The notes: generated by a model not told the origin, from the sequence alone. Positions 1 to 8,080 are shown, counted from the stretch's first letter. The stretch is DNA of 14,757 nt from CAYPIE01 sp964410665 (GCA_964410665.1 CAYPIE010000125.1:1-14757), one strand, 5' to 3'. Numbers and translations are program-made.

Positions 1-176
1 GGTTCCCCGCACCGCAATCGCCTCTGCCTCTTTCCCCGCACCGCAATCGCCTCTGACTCTTTCCCCGCACCGCAAGCGCCTCTTTCCCCGCACCGCAACC
101 GCCTCTGCCGCTTTCGCAGCGCAACCGCCTCTGCCGCTTCCGCAGCGCAAACGCCTCTGCCGCTTCCGCAGCGCAG
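1..176. repeat. Imperfect GC-rich tandem repeat (23-29 bp units)
   Basis: Seven copies of an 11-base core, CCGCACCGCAA or CCGCAGCGCAA, start near positions 7, 36, 65, 88, 114, 140 and 166. Most are separated by a CGCCTCTG-type spacer. The successive periods are 29, 29, 23, 26, 26 and 26, so they differ only by multiples of three. The four left-hand cores read CAC in the middle and the right-hand ones read CAG, giving two sub-families side by side. The array may continue past the left edge. Unit lengths are not multiples of three, so it is unlikely to encode a repeated peptide. It lies just downstream of the minus-strand gene ending at 201, and its last copy forms the arm of a hairpin there. 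Confidence 0.8.
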
Positions 177-197
177 ACGATTTTTTTGCTGCGGAGG
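163..197 (-). terminator. Hairpin downstream of the secreted hydrolase-like gene
   Basis: CTTCCGCAGC (163-172) pairs with GCTGCGGAGG (188-197), giving a ten-pair stem with one G-U pair and a 15-base loop that contains seven T residues on the plus strand. It starts three bases after the stop codon of the minus-strand gene ending at 201, which is where a terminator would be expected. On the minus-strand transcript there is no U-run after the stem, so classical intrinsic termination is uncertain. It may instead protect the 3' end. Confidence 0.4.
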
Positions 198-200
198 GGC

Positions 201-2594
201 TCAACGCACATCCAAGTCAATGCGTTGCCAGAATAGGTTTTGGCGGTCGCCGCGCTCGTAGAAGTCCTCGAGCATCACGGCAATATCCGGGGCCAGCTTT
301 TGGCTTCGGAGCACGATCTCGCGGTTGAGGCGCACATGGATGGGTTGCTCAAAGTCGACCATGGTTGGAGTGAGCCAAATGGTCACCTGGTTGACTCCAA
401 AGGTGTTGACATCGATCAGATTGCCGATGTGAACCTTGGCTTGTAGGCGGGCCGCAGTCACCGGGCGATTGGTGGGGGTGTTCTCGAGTAAGCGGGACTC
501 TTTGATGGCGGCCGAGCTGAGCCAGTAGAAGCGATTGTCCCGATCGCGCAGGCTACGATACTCCAGGCCATCCAGCCCTTGTCCCGGAACGCCTAACATC
601 GGATAGGGCATGGTGCGGCGTTTCCGATTCATCCAGTCAAAAATCATGTCCCATTCTGCGGAAAACCACTCGGCATTGCGGCCCTTGTACAGCACGGTGA
701 GTGCCGGAAAGCCTTTGGGCATCCACTGCTCGAGAACCCGGCGTAGGTGACGAAAGCTGGTGCGCATTTGATTGCCCATGACGATGTAGACCGGCAAGTT
801 TTGCGCGTTGCGCCAGTACTCGACCATGTGGCGATCCCAGTTGGGGCGTGGCGACATGGGAATGACACCAGCGAACAGGTCGGGATGGGAACAGCCAATA
901 TCGAGGGCCATGGTGCCACTTTCCACGACACCGGTCAGAAAGACACGGTCGGAGTCGACCTGGACGTGTCGCCTGAGATCCAGCAGGGTGGCCAAGACCG
1001 TTTCATGTTCTTTGGAGCTGTACTTGTACTGCTTCTCGAAGCGACCGGCCCAGCGCGGGCAGGCGAGGATGTAGCCATGGCGCTGGGTATAGCTTTGCAG
1101 GCGGTCGAGCATGGCCTCGGGGTCCTCGCCGGCGTTGTGCAGCGCGATCAGGACCGGGTAGGCGCGACCATGGTGATACTCGGGGGGCAGTTGCAAAAGA
1201 TACTCGACGCCGTCAAGGTGCTCGCGGGTGCTCAGCGTCTTGCGCTTGAGAAAACGGGAGGAGTCGATCTCGATCGGATCGGCGGGTGGCAAGCGCCGGG
1301 TGATCTCGGCGAATTCATCGTAGGGCAAGATGTACGGCGACTGTTGATACTCCCGGGACAGTTTGCGTCGTTCAAACAACAAATTGGTGCGTAAGAATTT
1401 CTGGACAAAAGCACGCGAGCGCCATAGCTTCTCGGCCTGGGTCACGTTGGTCTCGGCAGCGTTGGCCCCGAGCAGCCAGCCGGAGACGGCCAGAGCCAAC
1501 AGCTGGTTGGGTTCGTGCTGGACCGTTCGGTTGCGTGCCCGATCACGCTCGGCTTGATCGGCCAGGGTGTAAAAAGTCTCAAGCCGGTTGATGTTGTCTA
1601 GGTTAGTTTCGGCCAGGATGACGTTGGCAGCCTCGACCAGAAACTGCTCCTCGGGCTTGGAGATCTGCTGGGGCAGTTCGCCTAGGAATTGTTTGACTGC
1701 CTTGAGGTGGGCCTGCTCGGTCTCGTAGATCCCCTTGATCGCGGTGACTTTGCCGGCAACTTCCACGGGGATGTCGTTGGTTGGGAAGATCTGCAGGGTG
1801 CGGCGGGCGAGATCGTGCTGGCCGATGTTGCGGGCTTTTTCGATCAGATTGATCTCCTGGGTCGCGAGCTGCTCGCGTAGGGCTAGCTGGGCCTTGTCGA
1901 CCCGCTCGCTCTGGTCGGGAAACGCCTTGCCCAGAGCCTCAAGCTCCTGCTGGGCCGAGCCATACCAATTGGCTTGGCGGAAAAACTCGTGGATGGCGAA
2001 CTGCCCGTCCGCGGTGAGCTTGCCCTCTTCGTCGGTGAGCTTTGGATGGGTGGCGAGCAATTCTCGGATCCGTTCCGGGCCAAACTCCTCACTGAGGTAG
2101 TAGGCATTCCACAGGTGCGTGGTGGAATCGAGGCGGACATAGTGCGGCGACAAGGTACGGACTTGTTGCTCAATCTCGGTGAAGTAGCGAGGGCCGCGCA
2201 GGACCAGTTGACGTCGCCAGGTTTTCGGGTCGAACGCAGAGATGTTTTCGAAGCGACCTTCCTTGAGTAAGCGGTGATTGGACTTGGAGATGAATTTCTT
2301 GCGGTACAGGGTTAGATTCTCGAAGATATTGGTATTGTCGACATCGCCGATTTGCTGGGCGCGGGCACTGTAGATGGTCCAACGTGGTCCATCGTCAATA
2401 ATGTTCAGCGAGTTGACCCGATTGGTCAGAAAGGGTTGTCCGGTAAGGTCATCGACGATTGTGGTTTGTTCCTTGGTCAACTTGCCATGCAAGGTGTAAC
2501 CATCTTTGAGAATGATCACATCGGCGGAGCTGGTGGATGGCAGTAAGCACAAGCTGCCCAGCAGGAACCAGCGGCTGCGAGCGAAGTGGATCAT
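201..2594 (-). CDS. Secreted protein with degenerate alpha/beta-hydrolase domain
   Basis: The 797-residue protein starts with a signal peptide: MIHFARSR, a hydrophobic stretch, then cleavage near STSSA-DV, predicting export. Residues about 25-60 (VIILKDGYTLHGKL) look like a small beta-rich module. Residues 60-440 are mostly helical and contain no family I recognise. Residues about 450-655 resemble esterase/phospholipase-like alpha/beta hydrolases (VLIALHNAGED, RVFLTG, FAGVIPMSPRP, IFDWMNRKRR). The expected G-x-S-x-G elbow reads LTG-VVESG: the nucleophile position is Val557 and a Ser sits two residues later. The expected catalytic His near YKGRNAEWF is also absent. It is therefore probably a non-catalytic binding or scaffold protein; this is inference. 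The C-terminal 140 residues contain a WLTPTMVDFEQP segment of a type I associate with planctomycete secreted proteins. The 2594 start was chosen over an in-frame extension to 2675 because it has a GGAGGG site five bases upstream and begins the signal peptide. No partner gene is evident. Confidence 0.85.
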   Translation of the reverse strand: MIHFARSRWFLLGSLCLLPSTSSADVIILKDGYTLHGKLTKEQTTIVDDLTGQPFLTNRVNSLNIIDDGPRWTIYSARAQQIGDVDNTNIFENLTLYRKKFISKSNHRLLKEGRFENISAFDPKTWRRQLVLRGPRYFTEIEQQVRTLSPHYVRLDSTTHLWNAYYLSEEFGPERIRELLATHPKLTDEEGKLTADGQFAIHEFFRQANWYGSAQQELEALGKAFPDQSERVDKAQLALREQLATQEINLIEKARNIGQHDLARRTLQIFPTNDIPVEVAGKVTAIKGIYETEQAHLKAVKQFLGELPQQISKPEEQFLVEAANVILAETNLDNINRLETFYTLADQAERDRARNRTVQHEPNQLLALAVSGWLLGANAAETNVTQAEKLWRSRAFVQKFLRTNLLFERRKLSREYQQSPYILPYDEFAEITRRLPPADPIEIDSSRFLKRKTLSTREHLDGVEYLLQLPPEYHHGRAYPVLIALHNAGEDPEAMLDRLQSYTQRHGYILACPRWAGRFEKQYKYSSKEHETVLATLLDLRRHVQVDSDRVFLTGVVESGTMALDIGCSHPDLFAGVIPMSPRPNWDRHMVEYWRNAQNLPVYIVMGNQMRTSFRHLRRVLEQWMPKGFPALTVLYKGRNAEWFSAEWDMIFDWMNRKRRTMPYPMLGVPGQGLDGLEYRSLRDRDNRFYWLSSAAIKESRLLENTPTNRPVTAARLQAKVHIGNLIDVNTFGVNQVTIWLTPTMVDFEQPIHVRLNREIVLRSQKLAPDIAVMLEDFYERGDRQNLFWQRIDLDVR

Positions 2595-2599
2595 GACAA

Positions 2600-2605
2600 C
2601 CCTCC
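2600..2605 (-). promoter_or_regulatory. Ribosome binding site fixing the 2594 start
   Basis: On the minus strand GGAGGG stands five bases before the ATG at 2594. This supports that start, where the signal peptide begins, over the longer in-frame start at 2675. Confidence 0.7.
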
Positions 2606-2844
2606 GGTGCGTTCGAGTTAGCAAGCGTTGGGCGTTCGAGCGGAAGCCGTCAGGGGAGCGCAAGACGCCGAGCAAGACGCTTCGGGGAGGAGCACTGCTG
2701 GGTGGCGGATGGCTGGTGCAGCAGTGTGGCGGTCGAGGCCAACGCTGTTGGTTATTGTGACGGCTGTCTCAGCCAGGTCAAGCAAAGCGCGTCTGTCCGA
2801 GGCGGGCGGGAAAAGCGGATGACAGAAGACGAAGCGGTGGTCCA

Positions 2845-2850
2845 GGGGAG
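2845..2850 (+). promoter_or_regulatory. Ribosome binding site of the zinc-ribbon gene
   Basis: GGGGAG ends directly before an ATG at 2851 but lies nine bases before the ATG at 2860. Normal spacing favours 2860, giving MPAIRFRCSACQ, a typical N-terminus for these small zinc-ribbon proteins. Confidence 0.55.
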
Positions 2851-2859
2851 ATGCGTGGG

Positions 2860-3342
2860 ATGCCGGCGATTCGCTTTCGCTGTAGTGCGTGTCAGCGTCG
2901 ACTGGGGATCGGTGCCCATCGGGCCGGGGCCATAGTCGTTTGTCCATTGTGTCAACAACCGACCCAGGTTCCTGAGCCCGACCCGGACCCCCCAGGCTTG
3001 CGTGTCCACCCTGAGCCAGGGAGGGCGGCCCGGTTGTTTGAACAAAGTGGTTTTGATGCGTTGTTTCGGCTCGATCTCCCGGTCTCCGCTCCAGACCGGG
3101 TGAGCCCGCCAGCCGAATCGGTAGCGCTGTTGCCCAAAGAGGTCATGCGCCTACGCGATGGTATTTATTTGTCGACTGGACAAGTCTGGGGGATCTGCCT
3201 GATGATTTTGCTGTTGCTGGCGTTGAGTTTTACGGCCGGGTTCCTCTGGGCGTGGTCTTCAGAAACTCTCGGACCCCACCGCCGCGGCGAGCAGAGTTTC
3301 ATGGGAATTTCACATGTTTTTCATAAAGCCCTGCCATGCTAA
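2860..3342 (+). CDS. Zinc-ribbon protein with one membrane helix
   Basis: A 160-residue protein of unknown function. Residues 1-35 form a zinc ribbon with two CxxC knuckles, CSAC and CPLC, separated by a short basic linker (QRRLGIGAHRAG). This arrangement is common in short planctomycete proteins, where the ribbon presumably binds zinc structurally. A Pro-rich, poorly conserved-looking linker follows, then one hydrophobic helix (about residues 106-129, WGICLMILLLLALSFTAGF) and a short tail ending HKALPC. The ribbon is probably cytoplasmic and the protein anchored in the inner membrane; this is inference. It is divergent from the gene at 201-2594 and points toward the adaptor cluster, but a 325-base gap makes co-transcription with that cluster uncertain. 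An in-frame ATG nine bases upstream is possible but has no room for its ribosome binding site. Confidence 0.7.
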   Translation: MPAIRFRCSACQRRLGIGAHRAGAIVVCPLCQQPTQVPEPDPDPPGLRVHPEPGRAARLFEQSGFDALFRLDLPVSAPDRVSPPAESVALLPKEVMRLRDGIYLSTGQVWGICLMILLLLALSFTAGFLWAWSSETLGPHRRGEQSFMGISHVFHKALPC

Positions 3343-3667
3343 AATTGTCTGGCGCTTGCCGATGGATCGATTGGGTCCTAGGGTGCGATCGAGAAGAAGC
3401 TTTGGCCTGGGCAAATCAGGGGAACTACCGAAGTCGAGCAAATCTTTGCAGATTGTATCCTGAGTTGACGATCTACCCCTTGGGAAACTTTTGTAGATTC
3501 ATATGGTTGGGCTGTTTATTGAAACCGGGTTGTGTGAAACCTGCATCAAGGAAGCATGCATAGATTTCTGGCAGGGACGAAATACTTGCCATTCGTGAAG
3601 CACAAGGATATGCTTAAGCAGTCTCCGGTTATCCGATGCAGCTCTCAGCTCCTGAAGGATTCCTGCC
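3343..3667. other. Intergenic gap, no convincing gene; likely promoter region
   Basis: This 325-base stretch is richer in A/T than the genes around it. A 75-codon frame overlaps the preceding stop codon (ATGCTAA at 3336-3342) and runs to 3563, but its codon use is unlike the neighbours and I do not call it a gene. A TTGACG hexamer at 3465-3470 could be a -35 element, but no good -10 lies at 16-18 bases. I saw no strong hairpin or RNA gene. The region probably carries the promoter and 5' leader of the gene at 3668. Confidence 0.5.
3654..3659 (+). promoter_or_regulatory. Ribosome binding site for a GTG start
   Basis: GAAGGA lies eight bases before the GTG at 3668. It supports use of this GTG as the start of the GAF-HlyD gene; the domain pattern begins soon after. 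Confidence 0.6.
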
Positions 3668-5815
3668 GTGCCACCACCGAATATACCGACTGAAACGACG
3701 TTGAGGCGCATCACCCGTCAAATCGATGAGACGTTCCAAGAAGTGGCCCGTCTCTCGGGGATGAATCTGCCGCCGACCGACTTTTACCAACAGTTTTTAG
3801 AGAAGGCGATCGCAGGAATCGATGCCACTGCCGGAGCGGTTTGGGTTCGGACGCCCCAAGGGTTTCTTCAGCTGCAGTGCCAGCTGCAGTTGGAAAAGAT
3901 TGGTCTAGATGTGCATCGGGGCGCGCGGCAGCATCATAACGAGATGCTCCGTTTTGCGTTTCAGAATCGCAAGGAACTGTTGATCGAGCCGGGTGGTCGC
4001 ATTCAGATCGGTGAGCAGCAGGCCATTGAGAATAAGACTGAGTATGTTTTGATCCTAGCCCCGATCAAGATCGACGACAAGCAGACGGTCGGGCTGTTAG
4101 AGATCTGTGTTGAGGCGGCTTGGGATAATCGGATCCATCCGACCTATTTGAACTATGTAGTCCAGATGGCCGGGTATGCTTCCAACTATGTGATGCAGAC
4201 CTCGGCGCGTACCTCGACCAACCAGGAGCAGGTCTGGACCCAACTGGAATCCTTCACCCGGTCGATTCACAGTAGTCTCAATCCCAAAGAGGTTGCCTAT
4301 CAGATTGCCAACGATGGCCGCAAGCTGGTTGGCTGCGATCGTCTGTCGGTCGCGATTCGTTATGGCAACAAGGCAAAGGTCGAGGCGGTCAGCGGTGCGG
4401 ATGTGGTCGAGAAGGCCAGCACGCACGTGCGCATGATGCAGAAGCTGTTCCAAGCGGTCATCCAGTGGGGTGAGAAGCTCGTCTATAAGGGTGGCCGGGA
4501 TGAAACCTTGCCTCCGGATGTGCTGGATGCCCTGGACGACTACCTGGCCGAGAGTAATCCGAAGTTACTGGTCGTCGAACCACTCCGCGATGAACGCGAG
4601 CGTCAAGAGAAGACGCCGAACGAGCCGGTTCAAACCCCGAAGCCACCACGCTCAGCTCTGCTACTTGAGAGCTACGAACCGCCCGCCCAGGTCGAGCCGA
4701 TCATTTCCCGGCTGGAGGTGGTCGGTAACCACGCGGCCAGCGCCTTGTACAACGCCGCCGAGATGAAGCGCGTGCCGTTTCAGTGGGTTTGGACGCCGTT
4801 TGTGAAGCTGCAGGATGGCCTGGGCGGCAAAACCAAGTTCTGGATTGCCGTGTCGTCGGTCTTAGCGGTTGGCTTGATCTTGGCCATGATCTTGTTACCG
4901 GCGACCCTGCAGCTGGATGCCGATGGCAATCTGTTGCCGCAAGAACGTTCCTACATCTATCCACCTCGCAATGGCAAGATTGAAGAATTTGAGGTCAACC
5001 ATGCCGACATTGTGCGGCCTGGGCAGCCGCTGGTGGAGATGTTTGATCCCGAATTACAGCAGCAGCTGGAAGACCTTAAGAAAGAGATTAATGGGCTGTT
5101 AAAGGAACAACAGACGCTCCAGGCCCGTAAAGCGGCGGGGAACCGGTTTAATCCCAACGCGCGACGGGAGATCGACTCTCAGCTCGCCTCGGTCGACACG
5201 ACGTTGGACGCCCGTCGCAGCCAGCTCAAGCGGCTTGAGGAGCTTGTCAACGGCGATCCGAATCGCTCCGGCTACTTCAGTGTGCTTGCTCCGGAGTTTG
5301 ATCCGAATGCACGCCGGTTGGGGCCAGCCGAATGGACCGTGCTCAGTGCCAACTACCGTGAGGAGCTGACCGGTCGGCAAGTGACCCCCACCGACCCGGT
5401 GCTCCGTCTGGGCAACGCCAAGGGGGCTTGGGAGATCGAACTCAAGATCCCGCAAAAGCATATCGGTCATGTTTTACAGGCATTCCAAACCGACAACCCA
5501 CGTGAATATCTGGAAGTCGACATTCTGGTCATCAGCGACTCCAAGCACTCTTACGTCGGGCGGCTGTATCGCGATCACATCGGCGGGGAAGCCGTTCCCA
5601 ACCGTACGGACCAGAACGAATCCGAGCCGATCGTTTACGCGTACGTCACCGTCAACGAGCCCGAGATTCCCGAGGAGCAACGCATCCCCGAGGACTTGTT
5701 GGTCGCCGGTGTCGAGGTGCACACCCAGATCCGCTGTGGCGTCCATGCACTGGGCTACACCCTGTTTTATGGGCTCTGGGAGTTTGCTTACCGCAATGTG
5801 ATCTTCCTGTTCTAA
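3668..5815 (+). CDS. GAF-GAF-TM-HlyD membrane adaptor
   Basis: A 715-residue fusion of a sensor and a secretion adaptor. Residues about 35-170 and 200-365 look like two GAF-type domains (for example LILAPIKIDDKQTVGLLEICVE and GCDRLSVAIRYGNKAK). The second contains a Pro/Glu-rich insert near residues 308-330. A single membrane helix follows at about 391-415 (WIAVSSVLAVGLILAMILL). The periplasmic part has a first half-lipoyl motif (432-460, PPRNGKIEEFEVNHADIVRPGQ), a helical hairpin rich in Gln/Glu/Lys (461-531), a second half-lipoyl motif (about 556-591, GRQVTPTDPVLRLG) and a beta-barrel (WEIELKIPQKHIG). The tail LWEFAYRNVIFLF is hydrophobic. GAF domains commonly bind small ligands, so the cytoplasmic half probably controls or is coupled to the periplasmic half; the ligand is unknown. 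It heads the three-gene adaptor cluster. The start is GTG with GAAGGA upstream. Membrane-fusion adaptors rarely carry GAF domains. Confidence 0.85.
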   Translation: MPPPNIPTETTLRRITRQIDETFQEVARLSGMNLPPTDFYQQFLEKAIAGIDATAGAVWVRTPQGFLQLQCQLQLEKIGLDVHRGARQHHNEMLRFAFQNRKELLIEPGGRIQIGEQQAIENKTEYVLILAPIKIDDKQTVGLLEICVEAAWDNRIHPTYLNYVVQMAGYASNYVMQTSARTSTNQEQVWTQLESFTRSIHSSLNPKEVAYQIANDGRKLVGCDRLSVAIRYGNKAKVEAVSGADVVEKASTHVRMMQKLFQAVIQWGEKLVYKGGRDETLPPDVLDALDDYLAESNPKLLVVEPLRDERERQEKTPNEPVQTPKPPRSALLLESYEPPAQVEPIISRLEVVGNHAASALYNAAEMKRVPFQWVWTPFVKLQDGLGGKTKFWIAVSSVLAVGLILAMILLPATLQLDADGNLLPQERSYIYPPRNGKIEEFEVNHADIVRPGQPLVEMFDPELQQQLEDLKKEINGLLKEQQTLQARKAAGNRFNPNARREIDSQLASVDTTLDARRSQLKRLEELVNGDPNRSGYFSVLAPEFDPNARRLGPAEWTVLSANYREELTGRQVTPTDPVLRLGNAKGAWEIELKIPQKHIGHVLQAFQTDNPREYLEVDILVISDSKHSYVGRLYRDHIGGEAVPNRTDQNESEPIVYAYVTVNEPEIPEEQRIPEDLLVAGVEVHTQIRCGVHALGYTLFYGLWEFAYRNVIFLF

Positions 5816-5861
5816 CGATTGCCCAATCGAAGAATCTGACCCTTCGATGGTTGAAACCAAC

Positions 5862-5904
5862 GAGAACTTGGTGAGCATCTCAACCCCACTGAGTTCTCGT
5901 TTTC
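5862..5904 (+). terminator. Possible terminator after the GAF-HlyD gene
   Basis: GAGAACT (5862-5868) pairs with AGTTCTC (5892-5898), and a smaller GAG/CTC hairpin sits inside the long loop. GTTTT follows the stem. It lies 47 bases after the stop at 5815, within the 165-base gap. It could attenuate rather than block read-through into the next gene. The long loop makes it only moderately convincing. Confidence 0.4.
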
Positions 5905-5968
5905 CTCCCGTCGCCAGACGGCGGTTCGTGCCACCGACAACCTCTTTCGAGTTCTTCTATTTCGCTTC

Positions 5969-5972
5969 GAGG
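5969..5972 (+). promoter_or_regulatory. Ribosome binding site of the WD40-HlyD gene
   Basis: GAGG stands eight bases before the ATG at 5981. The start is also supported by the lipoprotein signal peptide that begins at this methionine. Confidence 0.6.
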
Positions 5973-5980
5973 TCTCGACT

Positions 5981-8059
5981 ATGCGATTTCGCAACTCTCC
6001 CCTGGTGCTGGTGGCGCTTAGCTGCCTGACCATGGCGGCTTGCACCCGTAAGGGTGACGATACACCCAAGATTGATTCCGAGAATTCGATCTCGATCAGC
6101 CGCAATTCTGCTCCCGTCGAGGAGGCACAGAAGCTCGAACCGGGCACTTCCCTCTTCACCTACACCAAGCCGTCGCAGCCGTCCACGTCGAACTTCAAAC
6201 CGGCGCGACTGATTGACCCGGTGGTCATTCCTCAAGGGCGCATCATCGTGAAGCAGAAGCAGGAAGTCCCGGCCCGGATGGACACCGAGATCCTGTTCAT
6301 CGGCAGGCAAATCGATGGCATGCCGGAGGGGGCACAGGCGGATGGGAGCGACTACTTCCGCCATCCACGGACGGGCAAGCTCTATCGGAAGCTTCGCGTT
6401 GGCGATGAAGTGGAGAAGGGGGAAACCATCATCCTTCTGGATGATTCGCAAGCCTCGGCGGAAGTCGCGAAACTCCAGGCCAGTCTTGAAGCCGCGAAAT
6501 CTGAGGCGGCGGGCAAGGAAAAGCTGGTCGAGGCCACCAAAAACGCTTGGCAAATTGAAGTCGAAGCACGCCAATCGAAACTGCAAATTCTGCGGTCCAA
6601 AGCCCAATATGACAATGCTGTGGCCGAGTACAACACCGCTATGTCGCGGATTCAAGAGGTGTCCGGCGAACTGAAGAAGGCCGAACGTGGGCTGGAGATG
6701 TATCACGTTTCGGCGGCCATGTCCGGGGTGGTCGATAAAGTCTATATGCAGAATGGCGAGGCGATCAAGGGGACCGAACCGGTCATTCGGCTGCAAGAAC
6801 TTCAGGTGCTCCGTGTCGAAGGCTATCTTCCCCAGGAAGAAGCAGAGTTACTGAATAAGGGCATGGAAGTGACCCTGGAACCCGAGTTTCGTCAGTCACC
6901 TCTGGTCAATCACACCGCGCACCGACAACCGATCACTGCGGTCTCGCGGGGCTTTAATGGGGTCGAGCCGCTGTTTTTGAGTGCCAGTGAAGATCGACAG
7001 GTCAACGTCTGGAATACGCGGCAATTGATCAAAAGTCTGCCGCATCCGGTCAAGGTTCGTGCGGTTGACTGTACCCCGCCTGACGCGAAAGAACATCTTG
7101 CCCTGACCGGTGCTGATGACGGCAAGATCCGCATTTTTGACCTGACCAAACTGAAGCAGAAGCCTCGCGAATTCAAGGAAGCCCATCCCGCACCGATTCT
7201 TGAGGTAGCCTTTGCCCCAGAAGGGAGGTACTGTGCGACCTCGGATGACATGCGCAATGTCATTGTCTGGAATGTGTCCACGGGGGAAAAGCTGTACCAC
7301 CTTCCGGCGGTGCACCGTGGACCGGTGACCGATCTCCACTTTACACCGCAGGGCCAGCTCATCACGGTGGCTCGCGATAACACCATTGGCATCTGGAAGG
7401 TCGGCGCTGAGAACGCTCGGCTTGAAGGCGACCTGATCGAACACCGTGCTGGTGAGCTCGATCAGCTGGATGTCAGCGCGGATGGCAACCACATTTTGTT
7501 CGACCGTGAGAAGGGTGAGTTGCATGTGCTCAGCCTCAAGGACCGTCACACCGAACAGGTCATTCGCAATGTGATCAGCTCCGCCCACTTCACCAGCTTC
7601 GCGCGGATCTCGCCCGACCAGCATCTAGTGCTGACCTCCAGCAGCCAAGACGGTGTCCTGCAGCTGTGGCGTTTGCCCGAAGTCGAACAGGGACATCCGA
7701 CCGAGCTACGCCGCCTGGTCATCCCGATTGAGGGCAAGCCCACCTGTGCGGAATTCATCCCGCCACGCAAAGACCGAACTGGACTGGTCGTGGTTGGGAC
7801 CGACACAGGCCACGTGCATGTGTGGCGAATGCCGACTGAGGAAGAGATCAACTTTGACCTCAAAGGCACGATCACCTACATCGATGCCGATGTGGAATCG
7901 GATGGCCGGGTCCGCGTCTGGGCCGAGGTCGAGAACACTGTGCCCGGCTGGTTTAAGCCGTATGCCGAGGGCCGGGATTACTTCCTGCGGCCAGGCACCG
8001 CGGTGAACATCGTGGTCCGACCCGAAGAAAGCCAACTCGATCCTATGGCCAAGCGCTGA
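5981..8059 (+). CDS. HlyD-type lipoprotein adaptor with inserted WD40 propeller
   Basis: A 692-residue predicted lipoprotein: the signal peptide ends LTMAAC, with Cys21 as likely lipidation site. Residues 87-155 give an outer strand and first half-lipoyl motif (RVGDEVEKGETIILLDD), 156-240 a long helical hairpin (AKLQASLEAAKSEA), 246-272 the second half-lipoyl motif (SGVVDKVYMQNGEAIKG) and 273-305 the start of the adaptor beta-barrel. Residues about 311-620 are seven WD40-like blades (for example SASEDRQVNVWNTR, SDDMRNVIVWNV, SSSQDGVLQLWRLP, GTDTGHVHVWRMP). Residues 621-692 return to the adaptor barrel (GTITYIDADVESDGRVRVWAE, LRPGTAVNIVV). The propeller is therefore nested inside the barrel rather than added at an end. 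Membrane-fusion adaptors link inner-membrane exporters to outer-membrane partners; the propeller probably offers a docking surface in the periplasm. It lies between the GAF and M50 adaptors on the same strand. Confidence 0.88.
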   Translation: MRFRNSPLVLVALSCLTMAACTRKGDDTPKIDSENSISISRNSAPVEEAQKLEPGTSLFTYTKPSQPSTSNFKPARLIDPVVIPQGRIIVKQKQEVPARMDTEILFIGRQIDGMPEGAQADGSDYFRHPRTGKLYRKLRVGDEVEKGETIILLDDSQASAEVAKLQASLEAAKSEAAGKEKLVEATKNAWQIEVEARQSKLQILRSKAQYDNAVAEYNTAMSRIQEVSGELKKAERGLEMYHVSAAMSGVVDKVYMQNGEAIKGTEPVIRLQELQVLRVEGYLPQEEAELLNKGMEVTLEPEFRQSPLVNHTAHRQPITAVSRGFNGVEPLFLSASEDRQVNVWNTRQLIKSLPHPVKVRAVDCTPPDAKEHLALTGADDGKIRIFDLTKLKQKPREFKEAHPAPILEVAFAPEGRYCATSDDMRNVIVWNVSTGEKLYHLPAVHRGPVTDLHFTPQGQLITVARDNTIGIWKVGAENARLEGDLIEHRAGELDQLDVSADGNHILFDREKGELHVLSLKDRHTEQVIRNVISSAHFTSFARISPDQHLVLTSSSQDGVLQLWRLPEVEQGHPTELRRLVIPIEGKPTCAEFIPPRKDRTGLVVVGTDTGHVHVWRMPTEEEINFDLKGTITYIDADVESDGRVRVWAEVENTVPGWFKPYAEGRDYFLRPGTAVNIVVRPEESQLDPMAKR

Positions 8060-8080
8060 GTCTTGACTGTGTAGGCACGC

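Noticed and set aside
1..176. Possible CRISPR array at the left edge
   Set aside because: The units are 23-29 bases with no unique spacers of constant length; this is a simple imperfect tandem repeat.
747..1394. A 215-codon plus-strand open frame opposite the secreted hydrolase-like gene
   Set aside because: It is the antisense shadow of a well-supported coding frame with signal peptide and domain motifs. It has no domain of its own.
3343..3358. TGGCGCTTGC as a possible sigma-54 promoter
   Set aside because: The distance between the GG and GC elements is far shorter than the ten bases required.
3465..3500. TTGACG hexamer as a possible -35 promoter element before the GAF-HlyD gene
   Set aside because: The best -10-like hexamer (TAGATT at 3494) is 23 bases away, too far for a standard promoter.
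3336..3563. A 75-codon plus-strand frame with six cysteines whose ATG overlaps the preceding stop (ATGCTAA), possibly a coupled small peptide
   Set aside because: Third codon positions are much less G/C-rich than in neighbouring genes, there is no recognisable motif or signal peptide, and it carries many rare-looking codons. The overlap alone is weak evidence.
5957..6796. A 279-codon minus-strand open frame opposite the WD40-HlyD gene
   Set aside because: It is an antisense shadow. The plus strand here encodes a lipoprotein signal peptide and adaptor motifs.
6896..7624. A 242-codon minus-strand open frame opposite the WD40 propeller
   Set aside because: It is an antisense shadow of the regular WD40 blades on the plus strand.
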